This document shows positions 51,770-62,357 of a stretch of DNA of 64,000 bases, in pieces. A model generated the notes under the pieces. It was not told the origin of the DNA, did no database searches, and was given only the letters and a program-made list of their open reading frames with translations. Each line of letters opens with the position of its first letter. The first letter of the stretch is position 1. Location of the stretch: NCBI GenBank assembly GCA_014656495.1, contig BNCN01000002.1, positions 496,001 through 560,000 on the forward strand, given 5' to 3'. This DNA is from Comamonas sp. KCTC 72670. GTDB taxonomy: Bacteria; Myxococcota; Myxococcia; Myxococcales; Myxococcaceae. Made by a program: the position numbers and the translations under genes.

Positions 51770-52396
51770 ATGAAAGTGTACGGCCACCCGATGAGCACGG
51801 CCACGCGCATGGTCCTCACCACCCTGGCGGAGAAGGGTCAGGAGGCCGAGCTCGTTGTCATCGACCTCGCGAAGGGCGAGCACAAGCAGCCCGCGCACGT
51901 GGAGCGTCAGCCCTTCGGTGTCATCCCGGCGTTCGAGGACGACGACGGCTTCCGCGTCTATGAGTCGCGCGCCATCATCCGCTATCTGGACCGCAAGCTG
52001 CCGGGCGCCGCGCTGACGCCGTCCGACGCGCGCGCGTTCGCGGCCATGGAGCAGTTCATCAGCGTGGAGCACAGTTACTTCACACCCGCGGCGATGAAGG
52101 TCATCTGGGAGCGCCTCTTCAAGCCCTTCTTCGGCGGCGGCGCGGCGGACGATGCCCGCATCGACGAGGGCATGAAGGGCGTCGAGCGCGTCCTGGGCAT
52201 CGTCGACCCGGTGCTGAGCAAGCAGCCGTACCTCGCGGGTGAAAGCTTCTCGCTCGCGGAGGTCTGCTGGATGCCGTTCATGGAGTTCTTCGTTGCCGCG
52301 GGCGGCGGAACGCTCCTGGGCCAGCACAAAGGGGTGGCCTCCTGGTGGGAGCGCGTCAGCGCCCGGCCCTCGTGGAAGAAGGTCACGGGCGCCTGA
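51770..52396 (+). CDS. glutathione S-transferase family protein
   Basis: 208 residues. The N-terminal thioredoxin-like domain (MKVYGHPMSTATRMVLTTLA, then PFGVIPAFEDDDGFRVYESR) has the cis-Pro and the ESR segment that binds the glutathione gamma-glutamyl group. It is followed by AIIRYLDRKLPG. The C-terminal all-helical domain includes QPYLAGESFSLAEVCWMPFM, the N-capping box region of GSTs. The Ser/Thr-rich position STATR is where the thiolate-activating Ser is expected. It conjugates or reduces electrophiles using glutathione, substrate unknown. It has a GAGGAAT ribosome binding site and is a single gene between the galU operon and priA. Confidence 0.93.
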   Translation: MKVYGHPMSTATRMVLTTLAEKGQEAELVVIDLAKGEHKQPAHVERQPFGVIPAFEDDDGFRVYESRAIIRYLDRKLPGAALTPSDARAFAAMEQFISVEHSYFTPAAMKVIWERLFKPFFGGGAADDARIDEGMKGVERVLGIVDPVLSKQPYLAGESFSLAEVCWMPFMEFFVAAGGGTLLGQHKGVASWWERVSARPSWKKVTGA

Positions 52397-52528
52397 GTCC
52401 CCGGTGGTGCCCTGACGTCCTGGGGTTCCGTCTTCCGGCGGAGCCCGCGGGACATGTCAGACCCTCCCTGCACTGTGGACCCCGGTAGCAGGACGGCTGG
52501 GGTTGGGGTGGCGGTTGAAGGGAGAGTC

Positions 52529-54916
52529 ATGGAACAGCGACCCTTGTGGAGCGGGGAGGACGCGGCGCCTTCGAAGGCCCCCACGACGCGGGGTTCCAGG
52601 ACGGTGCGCACCTCCGGTGTGAAAAGCCGCCGGGAACTGTCAGAGCCCGCCGTCGCCGCTACAGTGCGCGCCGAAGTGAGCGCTCCCGTCCTGGCCTCCA
52701 TTGCCGTTGGCCGCCCCGTCCGGGGCGAATTCACCTACACCTTGCCGGAGGAGCTGGCGGGCCGCTTGGAGCCCGGGCAGCGCGTGCTCGTGCCGTTTGG
52801 CCGAGGCACGGCGCTGGGCTTCTACCTGGGGCCCGCGTCCCCGCCGCCGGGCGAGAAGGTGAAGTTGAAGGCCGTCCAGCGCGTGCTGGAGGACTCGCCG
52901 TCCCTGCCCAAGGACCTCATCGCGTTGCTGCGCTTCGCGGCCGTGCACTACCGCTACCCGCTGGGTGAGGTGATTCGCGGCGCGCTTCCGCCGGGCCTGT
53001 CGAAGGCCGTCGAGGAGAAGGAGGCCAAGCCGGACGTGCAGCACTTCGCGGTGGCGCTCGTGAACGAGGTGCCGCCGGAGCTGTCGCGCGCGCCCGCGCA
53101 GTCCGCCGCGCTCGCCTACCTGCTGGCCGTGGGAGGCCGCGCGCCACTGGAGGAGGTGGCCCACGCGATTCCGGGGGCGCGCGAGACGCTGAAGAAGCTG
53201 GCCACGCGCGGCTTCGCCAGGCTGGAGGAGAAGACGGTGGAGGCCGGGGTGAAGGAGGGCCTGATTCAGGGCCGCCCGGACCACCTCACGCCGGAGCAGG
53301 CCTTGGCGGGCCTGGCGCTGCGCGCGGCGCTGGACGAGGGGGCCTTCCAGCCCTTCCTGCTTCACGGCGTCACGGGCAGCGGAAAGACGGAGGTGTACCT
53401 GCGCGCGGCGGAGCATGCGCTGACGCTGGGGAAAGGCACCCTCATCCTCGTTCCGGAAATCGCGCTGACGCCGCAGCTCGTGGGGCGCTTCCGCAGCCGC
53501 TTCGGCTCGGAGGTCGCGGTGCTGCACTCGGCGCTGAAGGACCGGGAGCGGCTCTTCCACTGGCAGGCGCTGCGGCGGGGCGACGTGAAGATCGCCGTGG
53601 GGGTGCGCTCGGCGGTGTTCGCGCCGGTGGACAACCTGGGCCTCATCGTCGTGGACGAGGAGCACGACCCCTCCTTCAAGCAGGAGGAGAAGCTGCGCTA
53701 CCAGGCGCGCGACCTGGCCGTGGTGCGCGGCAAGCAGGCTGGCGCGGTGGTGGTGCTGGGCTCGGCCACGCCCGCGCTGGAGACGCTGGAGAACGTCAAC
53801 CGTGGGCGCTACCGACTCCTGGAGCTGAAGCACCGCGTGGATGACCGGCCCATGCCCTCCATCGAGATGGTGGACCTGCGCCTGGAGCGGCCTCGCGAGG
53901 GCGTGGTGACGGAAGAGGCGCCCATCCTCAGCCCGCCGCTGCTCACCGCCATGGAGGAGACCCTTGGCCGAGGCCAGCAGGTCATCCTCTTCCTGAACAG
54001 ACGGGGCCACAGCACCGTGCTCCTGTGCGAGGTGTGTGGCCTGTCGCTCAAGTGCAGCGAGTGCGACGTGTGCCTGACGCACCACCGCTCGCAGAGCCGG
54101 GTGGTGTGTCACTACTGCGGCCTGGCCATGCCCGTGCCGGACCAATGTCTGGAGTGCACGGGCCCCCTGCTCAAGCTGGGCATCGGCACCGAGCGCGTGG
54201 AGGCGGAGGTCCTGGACCGCATCCCCACGGCGCGGGTCGCGCGCCTGGACCGGGACTCGGCCAGCAGCGCGGAGCGGCTGACGGAGATGCTGGCCTCGTT
54301 CGCGCGCCGGGAGCTGGACGTCCTGGTGGGCACGCAGATGGTGGCCAAGGGGCACGACTTCCCCGGCGTGACGCTGGTGTGCGTCGTGATGGCGGACACG
54401 TCCCTGTCCATCCCGGACTTCCGCGCCGCCGAGCGCACCTTCCACCTGCTCACCCAGGTCGCCGGCCGCGCGGGCCGGGGCAAGGACCCGGGGCGGGTGC
54501 TGGTCCAGACCTACAACCCGGACGCGGAGCCGGTGCGGCGGGTGCTGGCCCACGACTTCAGCGGCTTCTCGACCCAGGAACTGGAGTGGCGCAAGGCGCT
54601 GGCCTACCCTCCGTATTCGCGCATGGCCGCCGTCCGCCTGGAGGGGGAGCACCCCGAGCAGACGGCCAGCGTGGCGCGTTCCCTGGGGAACCTCGTCTCC
54701 CGGAACATGCCTCCCGCGTCCGCGGGGGTCCGCCTGCTGGGCCCGGCGCTGGCGCCCATCTCCCGAATCCGGGGCAAGACGCGCTGGCAGTTCCTCCTGA
54801 AGGGGCCGACGCATACGGCGCTCGCCCCGCTGCTCGCCCGGGTGGAAGCGGCCCTGGCCGAAGTTCCTTCCACCGTGAAGGTCGTGATCGACGTGGATCC
54901 GGGAGCCATGCTGTAG
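52529..54916 (+). CDS. priA: primosomal replication-restart helicase PriA
   Basis: 795 residues from an ATG preceded by AAGGGAGAG. Domains in order: an N-terminal DNA-binding domain after a 50-residue low-complexity lead (VLASIAVGRPVRGEFTYTLP); the helicase with Walker A GVTGSGKTEVY near 280-290 and DEEH in VDEEHDPSFKQEEKLRYQAR near 375; and SATPALETL (motif III). The zinc region follows with Cys pairs CEVCGLSLKCSECDVC and CHYCGLAMPVPDQCLEC (about 505-555). The conserved tail VAGRAGRG and PPYSRMAAVRLEG completes the protein. It reloads the replisome at collapsed forks. The extra N-terminal 55 residues are not typical of PriA. Confidence 0.95.
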   Translation: MEQRPLWSGEDAAPSKAPTTRGSRTVRTSGVKSRRELSEPAVAATVRAEVSAPVLASIAVGRPVRGEFTYTLPEELAGRLEPGQRVLVPFGRGTALGFYLGPASPPPGEKVKLKAVQRVLEDSPSLPKDLIALLRFAAVHYRYPLGEVIRGALPPGLSKAVEEKEAKPDVQHFAVALVNEVPPELSRAPAQSAALAYLLAVGGRAPLEEVAHAIPGARETLKKLATRGFARLEEKTVEAGVKEGLIQGRPDHLTPEQALAGLALRAALDEGAFQPFLLHGVTGSGKTEVYLRAAEHALTLGKGTLILVPEIALTPQLVGRFRSRFGSEVAVLHSALKDRERLFHWQALRRGDVKIAVGVRSAVFAPVDNLGLIVVDEEHDPSFKQEEKLRYQARDLAVVRGKQAGAVVVLGSATPALETLENVNRGRYRLLELKHRVDDRPMPSIEMVDLRLERPREGVVTEEAPILSPPLLTAMEETLGRGQQVILFLNRRGHSTVLLCEVCGLSLKCSECDVCLTHHRSQSRVVCHYCGLAMPVPDQCLECTGPLLKLGIGTERVEAEVLDRIPTARVARLDRDSASSAERLTEMLASFARRELDVLVGTQMVAKGHDFPGVTLVCVVMADTSLSIPDFRAAERTFHLLTQVAGRAGRGKDPGRVLVQTYNPDAEPVRRVLAHDFSGFSTQELEWRKALAYPPYSRMAAVRLEGEHPEQTASVARSLGNLVSRNMPPASAGVRLLGPALAPISRIRGKTRWQFLLKGPTHTALAPLLARVEAALAEVPSTVKVVIDVDPGAML

Positions 54917-54931
54917 ACTCGTGGCCCCCCC

Positions 54932-57900
54932 ATGGGCGCACCGGTCCTTCTCGTCCACGACGACATCGCCAATATCGCCGCCGTGCGGCGCCTGCTCACG
55001 CGTGACGGCTACGAGGTCATCCTCGCCACGTCCGCTGCGGATGCCCTCATCGCGTACGGGCACCACCTGCCCGTGCTGCTCGTGCTCGCGCCCGGCGTCG
55101 AGAGTGGCCGCGGCCACCTGGTGCTGGAAGAGCTGCTGCAACATCCGGATGGCAAGTCGGCCCGGGTGCTGCTCCTGGGCGAGCCCATCCCCGGCTTCAG
55201 CGCCCCCGTGGCGCCGCTGCCGCTGGAGGGCGCGGCCTTCATGTCGCTGGTGGACTCCCTGGTCCGGGCCCCCGCGGATGCGGCGGATGCCTGGTACGTG
55301 GTGGAGAACCGGCAGTTGCCCGTGTCCCCGGGGAGCGCCGAGGGGGCGAGTGGGGCCGAAGGCGAGACGTGGCATGCGACGCCGCCTCCCGCGGTAGCCG
55401 GGGACCCCGCGTTGGCGAACGCGCTCTTCGGCGACCTGGCTCCATTGCACCAGACGGACTGGGAGCTGGCGGCGATGACGGACGCCGAGCGCACCGCCCA
55501 CGTGGCGGAGCAGCAGCGCGAGCGTCACGGTGTCCCTGGTCCAGACACGGCCGTGGCTTCCGAGGTGGACGCCCCGGCGATGCCCTCGGACGGGGCCGCT
55601 CCGGTGTCACCGGAGGACTCGGCGGATGGGTGGGGTGAGCCATCCGCGGATTCGGACTCGGATTGGGGGTCGGCGGTGAGCGGGGCGGAGCCTGGGGCCT
55701 ACCCCGGGTTGTCGCAGGGGCACGCCGCGGAACCGGAAGGCATGGAGGCGGAGCTGCGGGCTCAGGCGGAGCGCCTGGCCGACCTCGACGCCGCGTCTGA
55801 ACCGGAAGGAGAGGTGCCTCCGGCCGGTCAGCTGGCCTGGACGGAGGAGCCTGTCTCTCAGCCCGCGCTTGCCTCGGCGGCGGCGCCTCGGCTTGGGGAC
55901 GAAGGCTTCTTCGATGTCGACACACCCGCGCCCGACGCGTGGGATGCCCTCTCCGAAGCAGAGGCGGAGCTGGCGGCCATGCGGGGCGGTCCTGTCGCCA
56001 CGCCGTTGTCCGCTACGGAAGGTTCCCCCTGGACGGAGTTGCCTCCCGACCCGGAGATGGCGTTCGCCGGCCAGTCGCCGGAGGCGTCGTTGGATGGGGC
56101 AGGGGATGCGTCCGGCGATGCCGCATCCGGGTGGGAGACCTCGGCGTCGAACCCGGGTGCTGCCTGGGCCGCGTCGGATGCCTCCGCGTCGGGAGCGGAG
56201 TCTGGTGACTCCTGGGACGCATCGGCCGGGCCTGAAGTCGGGGCCACGTCGGATGATTCGTGGGACGCACCGGCCGGGCCTGAATCAGGAGCCGCGTCGG
56301 ACGACTCTTGGGACGCATCGGCTGCATCTGACGCAGGACCCGCGTCTGATGATTCGTGGGACGCACCTGCCGGGCCTGAATCAGGAGCCGCGTCGGATGA
56401 TTCGTGGGCCGCATCGGCCTCGGTCGATTCGGACGCGGCTTCCCCGGATGCTTCCTGGGAGGACGATTCGGCCGCCTCGGCGTCGGTCAGTTCCTTGGGA
56501 ACGCCGCCCGCTGCTTCTGCGCCGGGTGGCGCGGCGAAAACGGAGTCATCCACGACGGGGTCGGAGGACGCCTGGGGGACGGAAGCCGCCCTCGGTGACT
56601 CCGCTGACGCGTCGGAGCCAGACGCCGCGGCGGTGTCCGCATCCAATTGGGAACTGCTGGAGGCGGAGCTCCAGGCCGCTGCGTCAGGTCAGGCGGATGA
56701 CGACGCCGAGACCGGTTCGGAGTCGGGCGCGGAGCCCTCGCCCGAGGAGCGCGTTGGCGACGGTTGGTTCGACCCGGAGCCGGAGTCTCCCGCTCCCGAG
56801 CCGAGCGTCGGCGCGGACTGGTTCGACTCGGAAGCCGAGGCCGCTCACTCGGAGGGGGCCGTGGCCGGGCCCGTCGAGAGTCCCCCCGGGGCGCCCGCCC
56901 CTGGCGGCTTCGCGGTGCCCGCGCTGATGGCGCAGTGGCAGGCCCAGCAGGAGGAGGCTGAGCGCCAGCTCGAAGAGGCCCACGCGCGCGTGCACTCCGT
57001 CTCCGCGGCGCTGGAGCAGGAGTCCGCGCGCCGCCGCGAAATGGAGCAGCAGCTCCAGGCGCTCCAGGAACGCCTCGTGGCCGAGGAAGAGGAGCACTCG
57101 CGCGAGGCGGTGCTTCGTGCCGAGGCCGAGGCCGAACTGGAGACGCTCCGGCAGCGCGAATCCGAGGCCCAGGCACAGCGGGACTCGAGCGCGTCCAGGG
57201 ATGCTGCGGCCAAGGCCGTCCTGAGTCGAATCGAGCAGTCCGCGGGCGATGTCGACGCGCTCTCGGCGCTGCGCGCGGAGCTGGAATCGCAAGTCACGCT
57301 CCGCACGGAAGCGGAGGCCTTCACGGCCGAGGTCGAGGCCCTGGCTCGGCAGGCCGAGGATGCACGCGCCGAGGCAGAGCTCCGTGCCATCGACGCCGAG
57401 ACCCGCGCGGATGCGGAGGCTCAGGCGCGTGAGGCCGCGGAGACGCAGGCCGCCGCGGCGACCCAGGCGCTGAAGGCACTCGAAGCGCGCCTGGAGGCCG
57501 AGGCGGCGGGGCGTGTCGTCTCGGAGGTCCGTGCGGAGTCGGAATCGAAGGCGCGCGAGGTCGCGGAGCGCCGGGTCGAGTCGGCCGAAGGCCAGACGTC
57601 CGTATCGGAAGCGCGCATCGACGCGGAGACCCGCGCGCGCGAGGCCGCGGAAGCCCGCGCGGAGGTCGAGTCGGCGGCACGGCTCGAAGCCGAGATGCGC
57701 GCGCAGCAACTGGCGCACGCCCATGCGGAAGCCGAGGCCCGCGCGGAGTTGGTGGCTCGGGAACACGCCGAGGCGATAGCCCTGGCCCAGGCTGAAGCGG
57801 ACGCGCGAGTGGATGCGGAAGCGCGGCTGGAGGCCCTCACGGCGGCGCTCGCCGAGGCGGAGGCCCGGGCGCAGGGAGATGCGGACACGCGCCTGGCCTC

Positions 57901-60900
57901 GGCCGCTGCCGCGTTGGCCGAAGCGCAGGCTCGGGCCGAGATCGAATCCGTGGCGCGCGCGGAAGCGGACGCGCGTCTGGAGGCCATGGCCACCGCGTTG
58001 GCGGAGGCGCAGGCGCTGGTGGAGATCGAATCCGCCGCGCGGGCGGAGGTGGAAGCACGGCTACAGGCCGCGGCCACCGCGTTGGCGGAGGCGCAGGCGC
58101 AGGCTGAAATCGAGTCTTCGGCGAGGGCGGAGGTGGAAGCGCGCCTGGAGTCCGCGGCGACATCGCTCGCCGAAGCGGCCGCCCGCGCGGAGATTGAGTC
58201 CACGGCACGCGTCGACGCGGAAGCACGTGCCGACGCTGAAGCGACGGCCCGCACGGAAGCCGAGGCCCGAGCGAATGCAGAGGCGACGGCCCGCACGGAA
58301 GCCGAAGCCCGAGCGAATGCAGAGGCGACTGCGCGTGCCGAGGCCGAAGCCCGAGCGAACACGGAGTCCGCCGTAAGGGCCGAGGCCGAAGCCCGCGCGA
58401 ACACGGAGTCCGCAGCAAGGGCCGAGGCCGAAGCCCGCGCGAACACGGAGTCCGCAGCAAGGGCCGAGGCCGAAGCCCGCGCGAACACGGAGTCCGCCGC
58501 AAGGGCCGAAGCAGAAGCCCGTGCGAACGCCGAGGCCGAGGCGCGAGCCGAACTCGAGGCCCGCCTGAGCGCGGAGACTGACGCCCGGATCGAAGCGGAA
58601 ACGCGCGTCACTGCAGAAGCGGAGGCCCGCGCGAACGCGGAGGCCACCGCCCGAGCCGAAGCGGCAGCTCGAATCGAAGCCGAGGCCCGAGCCAACGCCG
58701 AAGCGGCCACCCGCGCCGAAGCCGAGGCCCGCGCCGAGAGCGAAGCGGCCGCACACGCTGACGCCGAGCGCCGTGCCGAGAACGTCGCGCACGCCCGAAT
58801 CGACGCCGAAGCCAGCGCTGAGACCGCGTCCAAGGCCCGGCTCGACGCGGAGGCGCGCGCCGAGAGCGAGTCCAAGGCACATCAGGACGCCATCGCCCGC
58901 GCCGAGTACGAAGCCGAGGCCCGGGTCGAAGCCGAAGCCCGCGCCGAACGCGAAGCCAGGCTCCGTGCGGCCATCGAAGTCCGTGCGGAAGGCGAAGCCA
59001 CGGCCCGCGCGAACGCGGAAGCCCGCGCCGAGCGCGAAGCCGCGGCCCGGGCCGAAGCCGAAGCCCGCGCCGAGCGGGAGGCCGCCCTTCGCGCAGAGGC
59101 GGAGACGCTCGCGAAGGCTGAAGCCGCGACACGCGCTGAACTCGAGACACAGGTCGCCGCCGAGACCTCGCGCCGCGCCGAAGCCGAGGCCCGCGCCGAA
59201 CGCGAAGCCGCGGCTCGCGCCGAACAGGAGTCCCAGCAGCGAGCCGAAGCCGAGGCACTCGCTGGAAGGGAAGCCGAGCAGCACGCGGCGGAGAAGGCCC
59301 GAGCCGAGGCGGAAGCGGCGCACCGCGCGAGCGTCGCGGCGCAGGCCGAAGCCGAGGCCCAGCAGCGCGCGGAGCTGGAGGCCCGGCTGGACGCCGAAGC
59401 CCAGAAGCGCGCCGAAGCCGAAGCGCGCGCCGAGGCCGCGCTGAAGTCCGCCACCGAGGCGGAGGCGCGCGCCGAGGCCGAATCGAAGCGCCGCGCCGAG
59501 TCCGAAGCCCGCGCACAGCAGGCCACCCAGGCCGAAGCCGAGGCGGCCACCCGCGCGAAGACCGAGGGCCGTCATCGCACCGCCCTGGAAGTGCGCCTGG
59601 ACGCGGAGGCCAGGCAGCGCACCACGTTGGAAACGCGGCTCGAGGAAGAGTCCCGGGCCCGGAACGAATCCGAGTCCCGGCTGCTCGCCGAGAACGCACG
59701 CATCTCCGAGGAGCTCGCCGAGCTCCGGCTGGAGCACCAGCAACTGCGCGAGCACCTGTCGAAGGAGCGCGAGTCGCGCGAGTCCGTCGAGCAGTCCCTG
59801 GAATCCCTCCGCGAGGAGAAGGCCCGGGTCGAAGCCGAGTCCGTCGCCCAGCGCGAGCAGGCCGAGCGTGAGCGCATGGAGTTGGAAGAGCGCGCGCTCC
59901 GTGACGCCGAGGAAGCCGCCGCACAGGCGCGAGCCTCCCTCCTGCCGCTGGAGGCCCCTCCGGGCCGGCCGGAGCTGGCCGTGGCGCGCAGCGGGAGCGT
60001 CACCCAGGACGGCCTGACGAAGCTGGTGCTCCGTCTGTGCGAAGCCCGCATGGAGATGCGCCTGGAGCTCAAGGTGATGAACGCCCTGCGCGTGCTCTGG
60101 TTGAGAGACGGCACGCTGGTGGGCGCCGTCTCCTCCGCGCCCGGGGAGTCGCTGGTGGACCGGGCCCGGGCGGACGGCCTCATCGACGCGAGGCAGGAAG
60201 GCGAGCTGCGCCTGGTGCGCAGCGCCACCACCGCCGCGCTCCTGGAGGCCCTGCGCGGCCGGGGCTACCTGCGCGAGTCCGAGGCCGTGCCCCTGGTCCA
60301 GCGCTACACCGAGCAGGTGTTCCTGGACGCGCTGGCGGAGCCCTCGACGCTGTACCGGCTGGTGCCAGAGCCGGCCCCCCACGAGGTGGCGCTCGCCGCC
60401 GCCACGCGGCCGCCGCTCCACCTGCTGGCCGAGGCCCTGCGCAACACGCTCACCTCCGACTCCCTCCTCGACGCCGCGGGCGGCCTGCGCGCGCGCGTCA
60501 CCCGGGGGGACCTCCACCTGGCCCCGGACGACTTCGGCCTGCCCCCCAGGGACCTCCAGCTCCTGTCCCAGGTGGACGGCGAGCACACGTTGGAGGCGCT
60601 GCTCCTGGGCGCGGGGTTGCCGCAGGACTCGGCCCTGAAGTCGCTCGCGGTGGCGCGGACGCTGGGGCTCATCTCGCTGGCGCCCGGCGGGGACGAGGAC
60701 GAAGCCGGCGACCTGCCTCCCGAACTGGACGTGCGGCGCCTGGAAGCCAAGTTCGAGGAGATTCAGGACGCGGACTACTTCACGGTGCTCGGGCTGACCC
60801 GCTCGGCGGGCGGCGAGGAGGTCAAACGCGCCTACGAGCTGCTGGCCGCTGAGTTCCACCCCCTGCGCTTCGCCGGGCACCCGGACCCAGCGCTCCAGCA

Positions 60901-60997
60901 CCGCGCGCAGCAGATTCGCGGCGTGCTCGCCGAGGCCGCGCAGGCGCTGGCCGATGACCGACTGCGCGCGGAGTACGCCCGGAGCCTGCTCGACTGA
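54932..60997 (+). CDS. giant coiled-coil protein: receiver-like N-terminus, DUF4388-like and J-like C-terminus
   Basis: 2021 residues. N-terminal part (about 1-120: [20 protein letters not shown], then [20 protein letters not shown]) has the receiver fold but an Ala-Pro where the phospho-accepting Asp should be. Residues 130-650 are acidic and Ser/Trp-rich with 16-residue repeats ([16 protein letters not shown]). A coiled coil covers about 660-1670 in 14-residue units such as [14 protein letters not shown]. The end holds a DUF4388/PATAN-like domain from about 1690 ([20 protein letters not shown]) and a J-like segment at 1943-2021 ([20 protein letters not shown]), with HPL where J-domains have HPD. 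AglZ and FrzS of Myxococcus combine pseudo-receiver and coiled coil too, so a polarity or motility role is a candidate, but this is not clearly either of them. It follows priA by 15 bases. Confidence 0.85.
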   Translation: MGAPVLLVHDDIANIAAVRRLLTRDGYEVILATSAADALIAYGHHLPVLLVLAPGVESGRGHLVLEELLQHPDGKSARVLLLGEPIPGFSAPVAPLPLEGAAFMSLVDSLVRAPADAADAWYVVENRQLPVSPGSAEGASGAEGETWHATPPPAVAGDPALANALFGDLAPLHQTDWELAAMTDAERTAHVAEQQRERHGVPGPDTAVASEVDAPAMPSDGAAPVSPEDSADGWGEPSADSDSDWGSAVSGAEPGAYPGLSQGHAAEPEGMEAELRAQAERLADLDAASEPEGEVPPAGQLAWTEEPVSQPALASAAAPRLGDEGFFDVDTPAPDAWDALSEAEAELAAMRGGPVATPLSATEGSPWTELPPDPEMAFAGQSPEASLDGAGDASGDAASGWETSASNPGAAWAASDASASGAESGDSWDASAGPEVGATSDDSWDAPAGPESGAASDDSWDASAASDAGPASDDSWDAPAGPESGAASDDSWAASASVDSDAASPDASWEDDSAASASVSSLGTPPAASAPGGAAKTESSTTGSEDAWGTEAALGDSADASEPDAAAVSASNWELLEAELQAAASGQADDDAETGSESGAEPSPEERVGDGWFDPEPESPAPEPSVGADWFDSEAEAAHSEGAVAGPVESPPGAPAPGGFAVPALMAQWQAQQEEAERQLEEAHARVHSVSAALEQESARRREMEQQLQALQERLVAEEEEHSREAVLRAEAEAELETLRQRESEAQAQRDSSASRDAAAKAVLSRIEQSAGDVDALSALRAELESQVTLRTEAEAFTAEVEALARQAEDARAEAELRAIDAETRADAEAQAREAAETQAAAATQALKALEARLEAEAAGRVVSEVRAESESKAREVAERRVESAEGQTSVSEARIDAETRAREAAEARAEVESAARLEAEMRAQQLAHAHAEAEARAELVAREHAEAIALAQAEADARVDAEARLEALTAALAEAEARAQGDADTRLASAAAALAEAQARAEIESVARAEADARLEAMATALAEAQALVEIESAARAEVEARLQAAATALAEAQAQAEIESSARAEVEARLESAATSLAEAAARAEIESTARVDAEARADAEATARTEAEARANAEATARTEAEARANAEATARAEAEARANTESAVRAEAEARANTESAARAEAEARANTESAARAEAEARANTESAARAEAEARANAEAEARAELEARLSAETDARIEAETRVTAEAEARANAEATARAEAAARIEAEARANAEAATRAEAEARAESEAAAHADAERRAENVAHARIDAEASAETASKARLDAEARAESESKAHQDAIARAEYEAEARVEAEARAEREARLRAAIEVRAEGEATARANAEARAEREAAARAEAEARAEREAALRAEAETLAKAEAATRAELETQVAAETSRRAEAEARAEREAAARAEQESQQRAEAEALAGREAEQHAAEKARAEAEAAHRASVAAQAEAEAQQRAELEARLDAEAQKRAEAEARAEAALKSATEAEARAEAESKRRAESEARAQQATQAEAEAATRAKTEGRHRTALEVRLDAEARQRTTLETRLEEESRARNESESRLLAENARISEELAELRLEHQQLREHLSKERESRESVEQSLESLREEKARVEAESVAQREQAERERMELEERALRDAEEAAAQARASLLPLEAPPGRPELAVARSGSVTQDGLTKLVLRLCEARMEMRLELKVMNALRVLWLRDGTLVGAVSSAPGESLVDRARADGLIDARQEGELRLVRSATTAALLEALRGRGYLRESEAVPLVQRYTEQVFLDALAEPSTLYRLVPEPAPHEVALAAATRPPLHLLAEALRNTLTSDSLLDAAGGLRARVTRGDLHLAPDDFGLPPRDLQLLSQVDGEHTLEALLLGAGLPQDSALKSLAVARTLGLISLAPGGDEDEAGDLPPELDVRRLEAKFEEIQDADYFTVLGLTRSAGGEEVKRAYELLAAEFHPLRFAGHPDPALQHRAQQIRGVLAEAAQALADDRLRAEYARSLLD
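56252..56443 (+). repeat. in-frame 48-base repeats encoding SDDSWDA units
   Basis: Copies of GATGATTCGTGGGACGCA-like DNA start at 56252, 56300, 56348 and 56396, exactly 48 bases apart, encoding [16 protein letters not shown] with one variant inside. They lie in the acidic region of the 2021-residue protein. Confidence 0.85.
58357..58524 (+). repeat. 42-base tandem direct repeats in the coiled-coil region
   Basis: GAACACGGAGTCCGC recurs at 58357, 58399, 58441 and 58483, exactly 42 bases apart. The unit encodes 14 residues ([14 protein letters not shown]), which is two heptads, so repeat length and coiled-coil phase agree. Related but diverged 14-residue units continue on both sides. Confidence 0.9.
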
Positions 60998-61008
60998 CGT
61001 GCTTCGGA

Positions 61009-61061
61009 CGGACGGGCCACCGGGCGCGGGGGAAAGCCCGCCCGCGGTGGTTGCCCGTCCG
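61009..61061 (+). other. strong hairpin in the def leader (terminator or attenuator)
   Basis: Outer arms CGGACGGGC (61009-61017) and GCCCGTCCG (61053-61061) are perfect 9-bp partners, with an inner CGCGGG/CCCGCG stem. It begins 12 bases after the giant gene stop and ends 25 bases before the def ATG. There is no T run, so it may end the upstream transcript or shape the def leader. Confidence 0.5.
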
Positions 61062-61086
61062 CTCCAGGACGGTTAAGACGGCGGCC

Positions 61087-61614
61087 ATGGTCCGCGAGAT
61101 CCTCATCTGGCCCGACCCTGTCCTGAAGCAGAAGGCCAAACCGGTGGCGAAGGTGGATGACTCCATCCGCACGCTGGTGAAGGACATGTTCGAAACGATG
61201 TACTCCGCCGAAGGCGTGGGCCTGGCCGCCCCGCAGATTGGCGTGCTCCAGCGTGTCATCGTCCTGGACACGACGCACGCCCAGCCGGAGCTGAAGCCCG
61301 TCGCGATGATCAACCCGGAGATCATCGCCATGGAGGGCGACACCACCTACAACGAGGGCTGCCTCTCCATCCCCGGCGAGTCCGCCGACGTGGACCGCGC
61401 CGCCGCCGTGACGGTGAAGTTCCTCGACCCGGACGGCAACGAGCAGACGCTGCGCTGCGAGGGACTGCTGTCCATCGCCGTGCAGCACGAGGCGGACCAC
61501 CTCAATGGCACCGTCTTCGTCGACCACATCTCGTCGCTGAAGCGGGAGTTCATCCGCAAGCGGATGAAGCGCCTCAAGACTTCGCGCGAGCAGGGCGCGC
61601 CGGCTTCTCCGTAG
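61087..61614 (+). CDS. def: peptide deformylase
   Basis: 175 residues. All three deformylase motifs are present: GVGLAAPQIG (residues about 40-49), EGCLSIP near 93-99 and QHEADHLNG with His134, Glu135 and His138 as metal ligands and base. It removes the formyl group from nascent N-terminal Met in the cytoplasm, undoing the work of Fmt (encoded at 17860). The C-terminal helix ([16 protein letters not shown]) is basic, as in family members that bind the ribosome exit site. The ATG at 61087 is the family start; an in-frame extension to 61051 would include part of the leader hairpin. Its 3' end overlaps nth by 41 bases. Confidence 0.97.
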   Translation: MVREILIWPDPVLKQKAKPVAKVDDSIRTLVKDMFETMYSAEGVGLAAPQIGVLQRVIVLDTTHAQPELKPVAMINPEIIAMEGDTTYNEGCLSIPGESADVDRAAAVTVKFLDPDGNEQTLRCEGLLSIAVQHEADHLNGTVFVDHISSLKREFIRKRMKRLKTSREQGAPASP

Positions 61615-62344
61615 GCGCGTCTACCGGCGGGGCCTTCACGCCCTTCTTGGGGCAGAGGTCCGCGACGACGCAGCGGGCACAGTCGGGCGAGCGGGCGAAG
61701 CAGGTCCGCCGTCCGTGCCACACCAGGAGCTGGTGGCCCAGCGTCCACCGCTCCGGCGGCAGCACGGCCTGCATGTCGGCCTCCACCTTGTCCGGGTCCT
61801 CCTTCGTGGTGAACCCGAGCCGGTAGGCGAGCCGCTTCACATGGGTGTCCACGGGGAAGGCCGCGTCGCCCCCCAGGTGGATGCACACCACGCCCGCCGT
61901 CTTTCTCCCCACGCCCGGGAGCTTCTCCAGGGTGTCCCGCGTGAGAGGGACCTGCCCGGCGTGCTCCGCCACCAGGGCCCGCGCCGCCGCGACGATGTTC
62001 TTCGCCTTCGCGCGGTACAGGCCACAGGTGCGGATGAAGGGCTCCACGTCCGACGGTTCTGCTTCCGCGTAGGTCTGGGCGGAGGGGAAGCGCTGGAAGA
62101 GCGCGGGCGTCACGATGTTGACGCGTTTGTCCGTGCACTGCGCGGAGAGCATGACGGCCACCAGGAGTTCCAGGGGCGTCCGGTAGTCCAGCTCGATGCG
62201 GGCGTCCGGCATGTCCGCGGCCAGCCGGTCCATCACCGTCAGCGCGCGCTTTCGCTTCTCCGAGACCGTCTCACGTCCAGGCACGGCGCCGTTGTATGTC
62301 ACACCCGCCAGGAGCCCAAGCACCACCCGTGGGGACCTGGCCAT
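61574..62344 (-). CDS. nth: endonuclease III (DNA glycosylase/AP lyase)
   Basis: 256 residues. The core begins near [20 protein letters not shown] and contains [11 protein letters not shown], the helix-hairpin-helix [13 protein letters not shown] with the catalytic Lys, and the catalytic Asp in [15 protein letters not shown]. The four-cysteine 4Fe-4S loop is [17 protein letters not shown]. It excises oxidised pyrimidines and cleaves the abasic site. The ATG at 62344 is used here, but the 25-50 residues before the conserved core have little homology character, and GTG codons at 62302 or 62284 may be the real start. The 3' end overlaps def on the other strand by 41 bases. Confidence 0.93.
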   Translation of the reverse strand: MARSPRVVLGLLAGVTYNGAVPGRETVSEKRKRALTVMDRLAADMPDARIELDYRTPLELLVAVMLSAQCTDKRVNIVTPALFQRFPSAQTYAEAEPSDVEPFIRTCGLYRAKAKNIVAAARALVAEHAGQVPLTRDTLEKLPGVGRKTAGVVCIHLGGDAAFPVDTHVKRLAYRLGFTTKEDPDKVEADMQAVLPPERWTLGHQLLVWHGRRTCFARSPDCARCVVADLCPKKGVKAPPVDAPTEKPARPARAKS

Positions 62345-62357
62345 TCGGGGAGCCCCC

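Noticed and set aside
52640-55528. A 962-codon minus-strand open frame opposite priA
   Set aside because: The plus strand encodes an intact PriA with all motifs. The opposite product is His/Arg/Gln-rich with no domain.
58200-58530. Regular 42-base repeats considered as CRISPR or a minisatellite outside genes
   Set aside because: They lie within one open frame, match heptad structure and have no spacers.
58061-60901. A 946-codon open frame on the minus strand opposite the giant coiled-coil gene
   Set aside because: It is a by-product of the Ala/Glu/Arg codon repeats and high GC on the opposite strand. Its product is Gly/Arg/Leu repeat noise and it has no ribosome binding site.
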